Shown in pieces: positions 24,632 through 32,986 of a stretch of DNA of 64,000 nucleotides. Within the stretch, counting starts at the first letter, position 1; every line of letters starts with the position of its first letter. The stretch comes from Mycolicibacterium sp. CR10 (lineage in GTDB: Bacteria; Actinomycetota; Actinomycetes; Mycobacteriales; Mycobacteriaceae). The notes under the pieces were generated by a model. The model did not search any database, was not told the DNA's origin, and saw only the letters and a list, made by a program, of their open reading frames with translations. The stretch covers positions 124,001 to 188,000 of the forward strand of contig NZ_STGE01000006.1 in assembly GCF_005222675.1 (NCBI RefSeq), in the 5' to 3' direction. The translations under genes and the position numbers were made by a program.

Positions 24632-26323
24632 ATGAGCACGGGACTAATGCCTGATCAGAGCGGCGGACAGGGCCTCGGTGCCGGCGGTCGACCAGACCGA
24701 ACCGATCTGACGCGCGGCTTCGTGCCCTTTCCGTCGGACCGCGCACAGCACTATCGGCGCGCGGGTTACTGGACCGGGCGCTCGGTCGACTCCATCCTCT
24801 CCGACGCCGCCGCGTCGTGGCCGCAGCGATCGGCGATCATCGATGCCGCACATAGCTACTCGTTCGCCGAGCTCGACGCGATGGCCGACCGGGCCGCCGC
24901 AGCGCTGACGGATCTGGGCATCGCCGAGGGTGACCGGGTGCTGCTGCAGCTGCCGAACTCGTGCCAGTTCGCCGTTGCCCTGTTCGGCCTGCTGCGCGCC
25001 GGCGCGGTGCCGGTGATGTGCCTGCCCGGACACCGAACGGCGGAGCTGGGTCACTTCGCAGAGGTCAGCGGCGCGGTCGCGCTGATCATCCCCGACACCG
25101 CGGGCGGGTTCGACTACCGCCAGATGGCCACCGAACTTGTGGCCGGGCATCCGGCACTGCGGCATGTGATCGTCGACGGAGACAGCGGACCGTTCGTCCC
25201 CTGGTCGGCGATCCTCGGCGGCGACGGTGCACCCCTGCCGCGTCGGACCGTCGATCCGAGCCTCCCGGCGCTGCTTCTGGTGTCCGGGGGCACCACCGGG
25301 CTGCCCAAGCTCATCGCCCGCACCCACGACGACTATGTGTACAACGCGGTGGCGTGCGCACAGACCTGCGACATGACCGCGGACGACGCCTATCTCGTGG
25401 CGCTGCCCGCCGGGCACAACTTCCCGTTGGCGTGCCCCGGACTGCTCGGCTCGATGACCGTCGGCGCCACCACCGTGTTCACCGCGGACCCCAGCCCGGA
25501 GTCGGCGTTCGCGTTGATCGACCGCCACCGCATCACCGTGACCGGCCTGGTGAACGCGCTGGCGAAGGTGTGGGCACAGGCCTGCGAGTGGGAACCGGTA
25601 CTGCCGACGTCGCTGCGACTGGTCCAGGTCGGCGGATCCCGGATGAGCCCCGACGAGGCGCGCTACATCGTGGACAACCTCACCCCCGGTATGTCGCAGA
25701 TCTTCGGCATGGCCGAGGGGATGCTGAATTTCACCCGCCCCGGCGATCCCCTCGACGTGGTGGTGCACACCCAGGGCCGACCGATGTCACCGCACGACGA
25801 GATGCGGGTGGTCGACGAGAACGGCGACGAGGTGGCTTCCGGCGAGGAGGGCGAACTCCTGGTGCGTGGGCCGTACACGCTGAACGGTTACTACCGGGCA
25901 GACGATGCCAACGCGCGGTCCTTCTCCCCCGACGGCTTCTACCGCACCGGCGATCGGGTGCGGATCTTCAGCGACGGCCCGAGAGCCGGTTACCTGGAGG
26001 TCGTCGGCCGGGTCAAGGATGTCATCCACCGCGGGGGTGAGACGGTGTCCGCGACGGACCTCGAAGACCACCTGCACACTCATCCCGAGATCTACGCAGC
26101 GGCCGCGGTGGCCCTGCCGGACGAATACCTCGGCGAGAAGATCTGCGCCGCTGTCGTTTTCCGGGGAAGGCCGGTCAGCCTGGCCGACGTGAACGCGTTC
26201 CTGGACGGGCGTGGCGCGTCCACCCATGCGCGGCCGGATGTGCTCGCGCCGATGCCCTCACTGCCGATGACCGCCGTCGGCAAGGTCGACAAGAAGCAGC
26301 TGATCGCTCGCCTCACCCAGTGA
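24632..26323 (+). CDS. mbtA: Aryl-acid adenylating enzyme MbtA
   Basis: Stand-alone adenylation enzyme that makes aryl-AMP and loads the aryl carrier domain of MbtB. The 563 residues show the P-loop-like LLVSGGTTGLPKLIARTH (about residue 215), FYRTGDRVRIF, GRVKDVIHRGGETVS and the C-terminal catalytic lysine region MTAVGKVDKKQL. In the acid pocket motif H262-N-F-P-L-A-C268, the asparagine is the aryl-acid residue, and the cysteine replaces the serine seen in the 2,3-dihydroxybenzoate enzyme DhbE. Cysteine there is associated with salicylate-type substrates. A nearby ATG at 24647 is an alternative start. The downstream neighbour is the convergent 6-MSAS-like PKS. Confidence 0.95.
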   Translation: MSTGLMPDQSGGQGLGAGGRPDRTDLTRGFVPFPSDRAQHYRRAGYWTGRSVDSILSDAAASWPQRSAIIDAAHSYSFAELDAMADRAAAALTDLGIAEGDRVLLQLPNSCQFAVALFGLLRAGAVPVMCLPGHRTAELGHFAEVSGAVALIIPDTAGGFDYRQMATELVAGHPALRHVIVDGDSGPFVPWSAILGGDGAPLPRRTVDPSLPALLLVSGGTTGLPKLIARTHDDYVYNAVACAQTCDMTADDAYLVALPAGHNFPLACPGLLGSMTVGATTVFTADPSPESAFALIDRHRITVTGLVNALAKVWAQACEWEPVLPTSLRLVQVGGSRMSPDEARYIVDNLTPGMSQIFGMAEGMLNFTRPGDPLDVVVHTQGRPMSPHDEMRVVDENGDEVASGEEGELLVRGPYTLNGYYRADDANARSFSPDGFYRTGDRVRIFSDGPRAGYLEVVGRVKDVIHRGGETVSATDLEDHLHTHPEIYAAAAVALPDEYLGEKICAAVVFRGRPVSLADVNAFLDGRGASTHARPDVLAPMPSLPMTAVGKVDKKQLIARLTQ

Positions 26324-26338
26324 TTTCGGCGCACTCCG

Positions 26339-29300
26339 TCACGCTGGAGTTGACTGCACCGAAATCGGTGCAGTGTCGTGCGCCGTCAGCAGCTCGACGA
26401 TGCGAGCCGTCACCGCGGCCGTCGTCGGGTGCTCCCACAGCAGGGTGGGCGGCAGCGCCAGGCCGGTGCGCTTCTCCAGCGCGCGACGCAACGCCACGGT
26501 CATGATCGAGTCAACCCCGTTTTCCACCAGGGGAACCCGTGGGTCGACGTCGCGCGCCGCCAACCCGAGTTCGACGGCCACTGCCTCGGCGACCTGGCGG
26601 GCGACCCACTCGTCGATATCGGCATCGCCGGGACCCACCGGGACGTCGCCGTCGGCGGGTCCGTCCTGCACCGGCGGTGCCACATCCGACAGGATGGGCA
26701 CGCCAGCGGCTTCCGGAAAAACCGGCAGCACAACGATATTGGGGGCGTCACCGCGCATCGCGGAATCGAGTGCCCGCATGGCGTCGTCGGCGCCGACGGT
26801 GCCCATGCCGAGCGCTTCCAGTTGAGCGGCAACGTACCCCGAGTCCGAACCCATTCCCAGACCGCGCCAGGCGGTCCAGGCGACGCTGACCGTCCGATCC
26901 CCGAGGCCACGCCGGTGGCGGGCCATCGCATCGAGGAACGCGTTAGCGCAGGCGTAGGCGCCCTGTCCCGGGAAGCCGGCCAGATAGCCGCACGAGGAGA
27001 ACAGCACCATCCAGTCCAACTGCTCCGGCGGGAACAGCTCGTGCAGGACCACGGTCCCGCCGACCTTGGGGCGCATCGCCGTACGGATGTCCTCGGGTGT
27101 CGTATTGATCAGGAGAGCACCGGCTTCCACGCCCGCAGCGTGTATAACGCCCCGAACCGGGGGGAGTTCCCGCAGCACTTCCCGCAATTGCTCGCCCGCC
27201 CCCGGCGCGCCGATGTCGATAGCCGCCACGTGCACAGACACACCACGCTCCTCCAGTGCCGACACGGCGCGGACGACCTCGCGATGGCTCTCGTCGCTCC
27301 ACTGCTCGCGGCGGGGCATGCCCGAGCGGGACAACAGCACAAGGCGGCGCGCCCCCAGGTCGGCGAGCCGCTGAGCCATCCGCAGGCCAAGAACCCCGGT
27401 GCCGCCGGTGATCAGATACGTGCCGCCGGGTGCGCACGACATCGGCTCACCGCGGCCGGACGGTGCGTGGGCCAACCGCGCGGTCAGTGCCACGCCGTCC
27501 CGCACCACCACAACACCGTGGCCGGACAGCGAGGCCAGCACGCCGACCGGCAGCGGGCCGTCGGACACGTCGAGCACCCCGCCCCACAGCTGGGGATGCT
27601 CGGCCGCAGCGACCCTCGCCAGCCCCCACAGCGGCGCGTGCACCAGGTTGGCACCCTCGTGCACCCGCCGCGTCAGCACCCACATCCGGGAGGCAGAACC
27701 GTTGTCGTGCAATCGCTTCAGCGTGGAGTGGACCAGTTCAACGGCCTCTTCGGGGGTGCCGTCCGAGTGCGGCAGCACCAGCACCACCGATCCGCGCTCC
27801 TGGCCCCCGGGCAGCTGGTCGGGCCCGGCACACCTGCGTGTCGAAACCCCGGCTGCGGCGAGATCGCCGCTCACCTGCCCGACGTGGTCATCGTCTCCGC
27901 CGACGAGGACCACCTCAGTCGGGCGCTCCGCATGTTGCCACGGCGTGGGATGCCAGGCGACGTGGTGCAGCACCCGCGACGTCTCGGTGCCCCCCGCATT
28001 CTCGAGTTCTTCGAACGTCATTGCGGTCAGGGACGCCAGCACCGCGCCGGACTCGTTGGCGATGGTGACGTCGGTGGTGGTTCCCTGCCGGTGGTGCACA
28101 TGCAGCACCGCCACCGCGGGCGGCTCACCGCACACGTGCACCCGGTCGATCCGTGACGGCATCCGCAGCCGCGGCGGTCCGTCGAACACCGTGGACGCCG
28201 CTGACGTCGCCGCGTCCAGCAGACCCGCCCACGTCGACGGGGCCGATCCGTCGGGTTCTGCCCGGACTCGGGCCACAAGTTCACCTTCTCCGCGACGCAA
28301 TTCTGTTATCTTCCAACCGAATCCCATCTCCGCTACCCCGACACCGGCCAGCGTGTCGACGATGTGCCCGGGCGGCAGCACCTCGGTGCATCGCTGCCAG
28401 ATGTCTTGCCCGACGCCGCCACCCATCAATTGGTCGAACTCGTCGTCGGTCGCCACCACCGCGCTGCTGTGGGTGAGCCAGCCGTCGTCGTCGAGCAGCC
28501 GCGACGACAGGCGCAGCGACCGATCCTGCAGGACCACCTGGATATCCCGGGCCCGCGCCGGCGCCACCGGGGTACGCAGGCGTACGTCGGTCAACCCGGC
28601 GCCCGCTGTGGCGGTGCAGCGCAGAAAGGTGTGGAGAAGCACTGCGGCAGGGACGATCTCGGTACCCTGCACGGGATGGCCGCCGGGGTATGGCCGGGTC
28701 TCCATGTCCAGTCGGGTCTGCCAGACCCGGCTGGGCACCGCACCGGTCACGTCCGACATGCCGCCGAGCAAGGTGTTCGAGGCGACGTCGTGCAGCGCCC
28801 GGACGCCCGGCGGCGGCGTCGGCGTGCGCCAGAATCGGCGGTGCTGCCAGCGTGTCCCGGGCAGATCGGTGGCCCACGGCGTCGTGGCGTCGTACCCGTG
28901 GGCCACGGGCGCCCCGTGGCAGTACAGCGCCGCCACCGCCGCGCCGACCGAGCGGCGCTCGGGCTGATCGCGGCGCAGCAGCGGAACCACCGCATGGTCG
29001 CCCGCGTGGTGCGACAGCGTCTCGACGATCGAGTGGGACACCACCGGATGCGCCGACACCTCGAGGAACAGCCGGTGGCCGTCCTGGGCCGCGGCCGCCA
29101 CCGCCTCCGCAAAGCGCACCCGGCCCCGCAGGTTCGCCACCCAGTAGTCCGGATCGCGGGGCGCGGTCGACCTGGGGTCCTCCAATGCCGTGGTGTAGAG
29201 CGGGACACGGGCGCAACGGGTTTCGGGCAAGCCACCGACCAACCGGGCCAACTCACCGGTCAGCGCATCCATCGCCGGGCTATGGAAGGCGACGTCGGTG

Positions 29301-31498
29301 TTGACCAGGCGCACCGTCCGGCCCTCGACGGTCCACGCCCGGACCACGTCGTCGACGCCGGCGGTCGTGCCCGACACCACAGTCGACTCCGCCGACGCGC
29401 TGATGGCCGCCACCACGTCGGTGCGGCCGTGCAGCCGTCGCTGCGCTTCGTCGAACGGCATGCGCACCAGGGCCATCGCGCCGTCACCCGTGACCGACCG
29501 GAATCCCCGCGCCCGGAAGCTGGCGACCGAGGCCCCGTGCGCCAGGTCGAACACCCCGGCTGTGACGCAGGCGGCGACCTCGCCGACCGAATGCCCGATC
29601 ACGGCCGCGGGTGCCACGCCGCGCTCGCCCAGCAGGGCGGCCAGGCCGACCTGCATGGCGAACGTCAGCGCCTGCACCTGGTCGGTGGCGCCGAGTCGCT
29701 CGGTGGTCAACGCCTCGCGCGCGGAGAAGCCGAGCTCCGGGCGGAACACCGCGTCGACCTCGTCGATCGTGGCCGCGAATGCCGGCTCGGTCGCGAGCAG
29801 CTCGCGACCCATCCCCTCCCAGTGCGATCCGTGGCCCGAAAATACCCATACTGCACCGCTTTCCGCACCGGGTACGACAGCCCCGGTGATGACCCGCGGG
29901 TCGCGCACCTGCAGGGCCATGGTGTCGAGGGCGTCGACGACGGCGCCTGCGGCGTGGGCATTGGTGAGTCCGTCGGTCACCACCGCACCGCGAAACGGTT
30001 CGTGCGCCCGACGTGTCCACAGCGTCGCGGCAACCTGATCGACGTCGAACTCACCCTGGCCCCGCAGATGGTCGGCCAGCGCGGCGGCCTGCGCAGCGAG
30101 ACGGGCGTCTGAGCGCGCGGACAGCGGGATGAGGTGGCCGCGGCCCCGGGACGTGGCCGGAGTTGGGCACTTGGGTGCCTCTTCGAGAAGAACATGGGCG
30201 ATGGTGCCGCCGTAGCCGTAGCTGCACACCGCAGCGCGCCGCGGGTCGGCACCGCGCGGCCAGGGCTCTGCTTCGGTGGGCACCCTCAACCCGCTGGAAG
30301 CCCAGTCCACCGCGGTCGTCAGTGTCCGCACACCGGCTGTGGGGGGCAGCACTTCGTGATGCAGTGCGAGCGTGGCCTTGATCAGCCCGACGACGCCCGC
30401 GCCCCCCTCGAGGTGGCCGGTGTTGGGCTTGACCGAACCGAGGGCGCACGGGTCGGCGGCCCGGCCCGCTCCGTACACGGCGGACAAGGCTGCGACTTCC
30501 ACGGGATCGCCTGTGGGAGTGCCGGTTCCGTGCGCTTCGAGATAGCCGACGCTGGCCGGTGGCACCTCCGCGGCCCGGCACGCGAGCCTGAACAGATCCG
30601 CCTGCGCCTGCCCGTTGGGCGACATGATGCCGACGGTGCGGCCGTCCTGCGCCACCGCGCCGCCGCGCACGACTGCGAACACCCGATCGCCGTCGCGCTG
30701 CGCGTCGGCGAGCCGCTTGAGCACGACGACGCCGGCACCCTCGCCGCGACCGTAACCGTCGGCGGCGTCGTCGAACGTCTTGCATCGGCCGTCGGGGGCG
30801 GTGGCCCCCGCGATGTCGAGCACCCGGGTCAGGCCGGGCCCGATGAGCGCGCTGACGCCACCGGCCAGCGCGAGCGACGTCTCGCCGTCGCGAAGCAACT
30901 GACACGCCTGGTGCACGGCAACCAGTGACGCCGCGCAGGCGGCGTCGAGCGCGACGCTCGGGCCGCGGAGGTCGAGCAGATGCGACACCCGGTTGGCCAC
31001 CCCGCACAGCGAGGTTCCGATTCCCGTCCACGCCTCGATGCCGGCGAGATCCTCCATCAGGAGCTTGCCGTAGTCGTCGGAGTTCACACCCATCAGCACC
31101 GCGGTGTCGGTACCGGCCAGCGACCGTGGCGAGATCCCCGCGTGCTCCAGCGCTTCCCACGACACCTCGAGGGCCAGGCGCTGCTGCGGATCCATCAGCT
31201 CGGCTTCGCGCGGTGACACCCCGAAGAACTCGGCGTCGAAACCGGGCAGGTCATCGAGGAAGGTGCCCCACCGCGTCGTCTCCCGCAGAACGGCCGCGTT
31301 GCGCGGATCCCGATGCAGATAGGGCTCCCATCGCTCGGCGGGCACCTCACGGACAGCGCTGCCACCGGCCAGCAGGAACGACCAGAAGTCGTCGGTGGTG
31401 GTGATGTCCCCCGCGAGTCGGCAGCCGATGCCCACGATGGCGATCAGCTCGCGGGCCGGGCGCGATGTCATGGCGCGTGGGGCGCCGTTCAGTGCCAC
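26339..31498 (-). CDS. Iterative type I PKS, 6-methylsalicylic acid synthase-like
   Basis: A 1,719-residue single-module PKS of 6-MSAS length. Domains in order: ketosynthase (C188 in LDAACAASLVA, H323 in EAHGTGTPTGD, VKPNTGHLEGG); acyltransferase (S637 in GHSVGEVAA, malonyl-type VAFH motif); dehydratase/thioester-hydrolase domain (H941 in the HxxxGxxxxP motif HPVQGTEIVP, Asp near 1,093 in LLDAATSA); ketoreductase (TGGTGVLGLRMA, Y1515 in GQGAYACAN); one carrier (S1664 in NGVDSIMTV). There is no enoylreductase or canonical thioesterase. This is the KS-AT-TH-KR-ACP order of 6-MSAS and bacterial relatives such as ChlB1; the ketoreductase argues for 6-methylsalicylate over orsellinate. The gene sits beside mbtA where mbtI would be, with its own IdeR-like box. 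GTG at 31498 is used; ATG at 31471 is possible. The product is inferred. Confidence 0.88.
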   Translation of the reverse strand: MALNGAPRAMTSRPARELIAIVGIGCRLAGDITTTDDFWSFLLAGGSAVREVPAERWEPYLHRDPRNAAVLRETTRWGTFLDDLPGFDAEFFGVSPREAELMDPQQRLALEVSWEALEHAGISPRSLAGTDTAVLMGVNSDDYGKLLMEDLAGIEAWTGIGTSLCGVANRVSHLLDLRGPSVALDAACAASLVAVHQACQLLRDGETSLALAGGVSALIGPGLTRVLDIAGATAPDGRCKTFDDAADGYGRGEGAGVVVLKRLADAQRDGDRVFAVVRGGAVAQDGRTVGIMSPNGQAQADLFRLACRAAEVPPASVGYLEAHGTGTPTGDPVEVAALSAVYGAGRAADPCALGSVKPNTGHLEGGAGVVGLIKATLALHHEVLPPTAGVRTLTTAVDWASSGLRVPTEAEPWPRGADPRRAAVCSYGYGGTIAHVLLEEAPKCPTPATSRGRGHLIPLSARSDARLAAQAAALADHLRGQGEFDVDQVAATLWTRRAHEPFRGAVVTDGLTNAHAAGAVVDALDTMALQVRDPRVITGAVVPGAESGAVWVFSGHGSHWEGMGRELLATEPAFAATIDEVDAVFRPELGFSAREALTTERLGATDQVQALTFAMQVGLAALLGERGVAPAAVIGHSVGEVAACVTAGVFDLAHGASVASFRARGFRSVTGDGAMALVRMPFDEAQRRLHGRTDVVAAISASAESTVVSGTTAGVDDVVRAWTVEGRTVRLVNTDVAFHSPAMDALTGELARLVGGLPETRCARVPLYTTALEDPRSTAPRDPDYWVANLRGRVRFAEAVAAAAQDGHRLFLEVSAHPVVSHSIVETLSHHAGDHAVVPLLRRDQPERRSVGAAVAALYCHGAPVAHGYDATTPWATDLPGTRWQHRRFWRTPTPPPGVRALHDVASNTLLGGMSDVTGAVPSRVWQTRLDMETRPYPGGHPVQGTEIVPAAVLLHTFLRCTATAGAGLTDVRLRTPVAPARARDIQVVLQDRSLRLSSRLLDDDGWLTHSSAVVATDDEFDQLMGGGVGQDIWQRCTEVLPPGHIVDTLAGVGVAEMGFGWKITELRRGEGELVARVRAEPDGSAPSTWAGLLDAATSAASTVFDGPPRLRMPSRIDRVHVCGEPPAVAVLHVHHRQGTTTDVTIANESGAVLASLTAMTFEELENAGGTETSRVLHHVAWHPTPWQHAERPTEVVLVGGDDDHVGQVSGDLAAAGVSTRRCAGPDQLPGGQERGSVVLVLPHSDGTPEEAVELVHSTLKRLHDNGSASRMWVLTRRVHEGANLVHAPLWGLARVAAAEHPQLWGGVLDVSDGPLPVGVLASLSGHGVVVVRDGVALTARLAHAPSGRGEPMSCAPGGTYLITGGTGVLGLRMAQRLADLGARRLVLLSRSGMPRREQWSDESHREVVRAVSALEERGVSVHVAAIDIGAPGAGEQLREVLRELPPVRGVIHAAGVEAGALLINTTPEDIRTAMRPKVGGTVVLHELFPPEQLDWMVLFSSCGYLAGFPGQGAYACANAFLDAMARHRRGLGDRTVSVAWTAWRGLGMGSDSGYVAAQLEALGMGTVGADDAMRALDSAMRGDAPNIVVLPVFPEAAGVPILSDVAPPVQDGPADGDVPVGPGDADIDEWVARQVAEAVAVELGLAARDVDPRVPLVENGVDSIMTVALRRALEKRTGLALPPTLLWEHPTTAAVTARIVELLTAHDTAPISVQSTPA

Positions 31499-31511
31499 GT
31501 CGGCGCATTGG

Positions 31512-31530
31512 TGTGGGTAGCCTGCCCTAA
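31512..31530 (-). promoter_or_regulatory. IdeR-like iron box upstream of the 6-MSAS-like PKS
   Basis: The 19-mer tgtgggtagcctgccctaa has the AGCCT core (AGSCT), GGGT on the left and CCCTAA on the right, in the spacing of the iron box. It lies 13 bp before the GTG and 40 bp before the alternative ATG of the PKS. This ties the PKS to iron starvation together with mbtA, mbtB and mmpS. Consensus match only. Confidence 0.65.
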
Positions 31531-31629
31531 CTCAAAGTCCGGCATGCCGGACATCCTGGCACAACGACCGCACACACAGGGTCCTACCCAGCCCGGCTCC
31601 GGTCCTACCTCACCGTCGGGTTGCGCGCG

Positions 31630-32007
31630 TCACCGTCGGGGTTGCGCGCCAAGGTCCTCGGGGTCGACCTCGACGGCGTACGAGGTGATGGCCCTGATCT
31701 TCTCGCCATCGAACTCGTAGATCGCGCAGCTGGCGACCGCGGTGACGCCGTCCGGCCGGATGTAGCGGACCACGGTGTCCACGGCGACGACGTCAGCGCC
31801 CGCCGCCGTGACGCAGCGGTCGAATTCCCTGGACGTGCCCTCGAGGCTCGCCAGGGTGTCCCGGCACGTCTGCCGCACTGCGTCGGCCCCCTCAAGGACC
31901 ATGCCGCCGACGATCGTCCACTTGACGTCAGAGGCGAGGTGGTCCAGCGCCTCGTCGAAGCGATGTTCGGAGAACGCGCGACCGACGGCGACGGGGTCGA
32001 ATGCCAT
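31630..32007 (-). CDS. SnoaL/NTF2-like fold protein
   Basis: A 125-residue protein of the nuclear-transport-factor-2-like superfamily: MAFDPVAVGRAFSEHRFDEALDHLASDVKW at the N-terminus followed by a cone-shaped barrel pattern (WTIVGGMVLEGADAV, DVVAVDTVVRYI, YEFDGEKIRAITSYAVEV). Members include ketosteroid isomerases, polyketide cyclases and many uncharacterised proteins. The start is ATG at 32007, 43 bp from the divergent LLM oxidoreductase. It lies upstream of the PKS on the same strand but about 130 bp away, behind a separate IdeR box, so membership in the PKS unit is doubtful. No catalytic assignment can be made from sequence. Confidence 0.7.
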   Translation of the reverse strand: MAFDPVAVGRAFSEHRFDEALDHLASDVKWTIVGGMVLEGADAVRQTCRDTLASLEGTSREFDRCVTAAGADVVAVDTVVRYIRPDGVTAVASCAIYEFDGEKIRAITSYAVEVDPEDLGAQPRR

Positions 32008-32050
32008 GCAGCGACCGTAGCGTCCGCGGCTGTCGTGTATGTGTAAAGGC

Positions 32051-32911
32051 ATGGACCTGACCGGTGTTGGCCTGTGGAGTTCGCAACTGCGATACGGAAA
32101 TGCGGAGGAAGCGGCCGAGGCGGCCGCCGAACTCGACGAGCTGGGCTTCACGGCGCTGTGGATCCCCGATGTCGGCGGCCCGGTTCTGGATTCGGTCGAC
32201 AACCTGTTGGCCGCCACCACCCGCACGGTCATCGCCACCGGCATCCTCAACCTCTGGATGCACGAACCGGCCGACGTGGCCGCGCGCTATGCCACGCTGA
32301 CCGAGACGCACGGCGAGCGCTTCCTGCTCGGCATCGGGGTGAGCCACGCGCCGCTGATCGACTCGAAGGAGCCGGGCCTCTACCGCAAGCCGCTGGCCGC
32401 CACCAAGGCTTTCCTGGACGGGATCGACGCCTGGGCCACCCCGGTCCCGGCCGCCAACCGGGTGCTGGCCGCGCTCGGACCGAAGATGCTCGAACTGTCG
32501 GCGACGCGGGCGCGCGGCGCGCATCCCTACTTGGTCACCCCCGGGCACACCCGGACCGCACGCGAGGTCCTCGGTGACGGCCCGTTGCTGCTGCCCGAAC
32601 AGACCGTGCTGCTCGCCGACGACAGGGAGCAGGCGCGCGCCATCGGAACCGATTGGCTGCGTTCATATCTCGCGCTGCCGAACTATGCCAACAACCTGCT
32701 GCGGTCGGGGTTCACCGAGGATGATCTGAGCTCGGTCAGCGACCGGCTGTTCGACGCGATCATCGCCTGGGGCGACGAGGAGGCGGCGCTTCGCCGGGTG
32801 CAGGAACACCTCGCGGCGGGCGCCGACCACGTCTGCGTCCAGGTGATCACCGCCGATCCGCGGGAGTTTCCGCGCGAACAGTGGCGCCGCCTGGCCGCCG
32901 CCCTGCTGTAA
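32051..32911 (+). CDS. LLM-class F420-dependent oxidoreductase
   Basis: A 286-residue luciferase-like monooxygenase-fold protein of the mycobacterial type with a short N-terminal TIM-barrel (LDELGFTALWIPDVGGPVLDSVDNLLAATTR is split across the first strands) and the family motif ERFLLGIGVSHAPLI near residue 95, then RGAHPYLVTPGHT and the C-terminal AAGADHVCVQVI. Such proteins use F420 (or FMN) to oxidise or reduce small substrates; substrate unknown. ATG at 32051 follows AAAGG. It converges with hemW across a large inverted repeat. Confidence 0.85.
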   Translation: MDLTGVGLWSSQLRYGNAEEAAEAAAELDELGFTALWIPDVGGPVLDSVDNLLAATTRTVIATGILNLWMHEPADVAARYATLTETHGERFLLGIGVSHAPLIDSKEPGLYRKPLAATKAFLDGIDAWATPVPAANRVLAALGPKMLELSATRARGAHPYLVTPGHTRTAREVLGDGPLLLPEQTVLLADDREQARAIGTDWLRSYLALPNYANNLLRSGFTEDDLSSVSDRLFDAIIAWGDEEAALRRVQEHLAAGADHVCVQVITADPREFPREQWRRLAAALL

Positions 32912-32921
32912 TCGCTGTGAG

Positions 32922-32984
32922 CGCCGGAATTGCATTCCACGCGCCAAATCTCGAGATCAGAGCGTGCGGAATGCAATTCCGGCG
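32922..32984. terminator. 17-bp perfect inverted repeat between convergent genes
   Basis: Arms 32922-32938 (cgccggaattgcattcc) and 32968-32984 are exact reverse complements separated by 29 bp. The element fills the gap between the converging LLM oxidoreductase and hemW, so a bidirectional terminator or transcript-stabilising hairpin is likely, although neither arm is followed by a T-run. It could also be one copy of a dispersed intergenic palindrome. Confidence 0.6.
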
Positions 32985-32986
32985 GG

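Noticed and set aside
26339..31498. PKS as part of the mycobactin backbone (extra MbtC/MbtD)
   Set aside because: It has all iterative 6-MSAS domains in one chain and no NRPS docking or extra carrier; MbtC and MbtD already cover the backbone polyketide step.
31609..31650. 20-bp tandem duplication at the 3' end of the NTF2-like gene
   Set aside because: A real imperfect repeat (caccgtcgg...ttgcgcgc twice) but too small to assign meaning; likely replication slippage.
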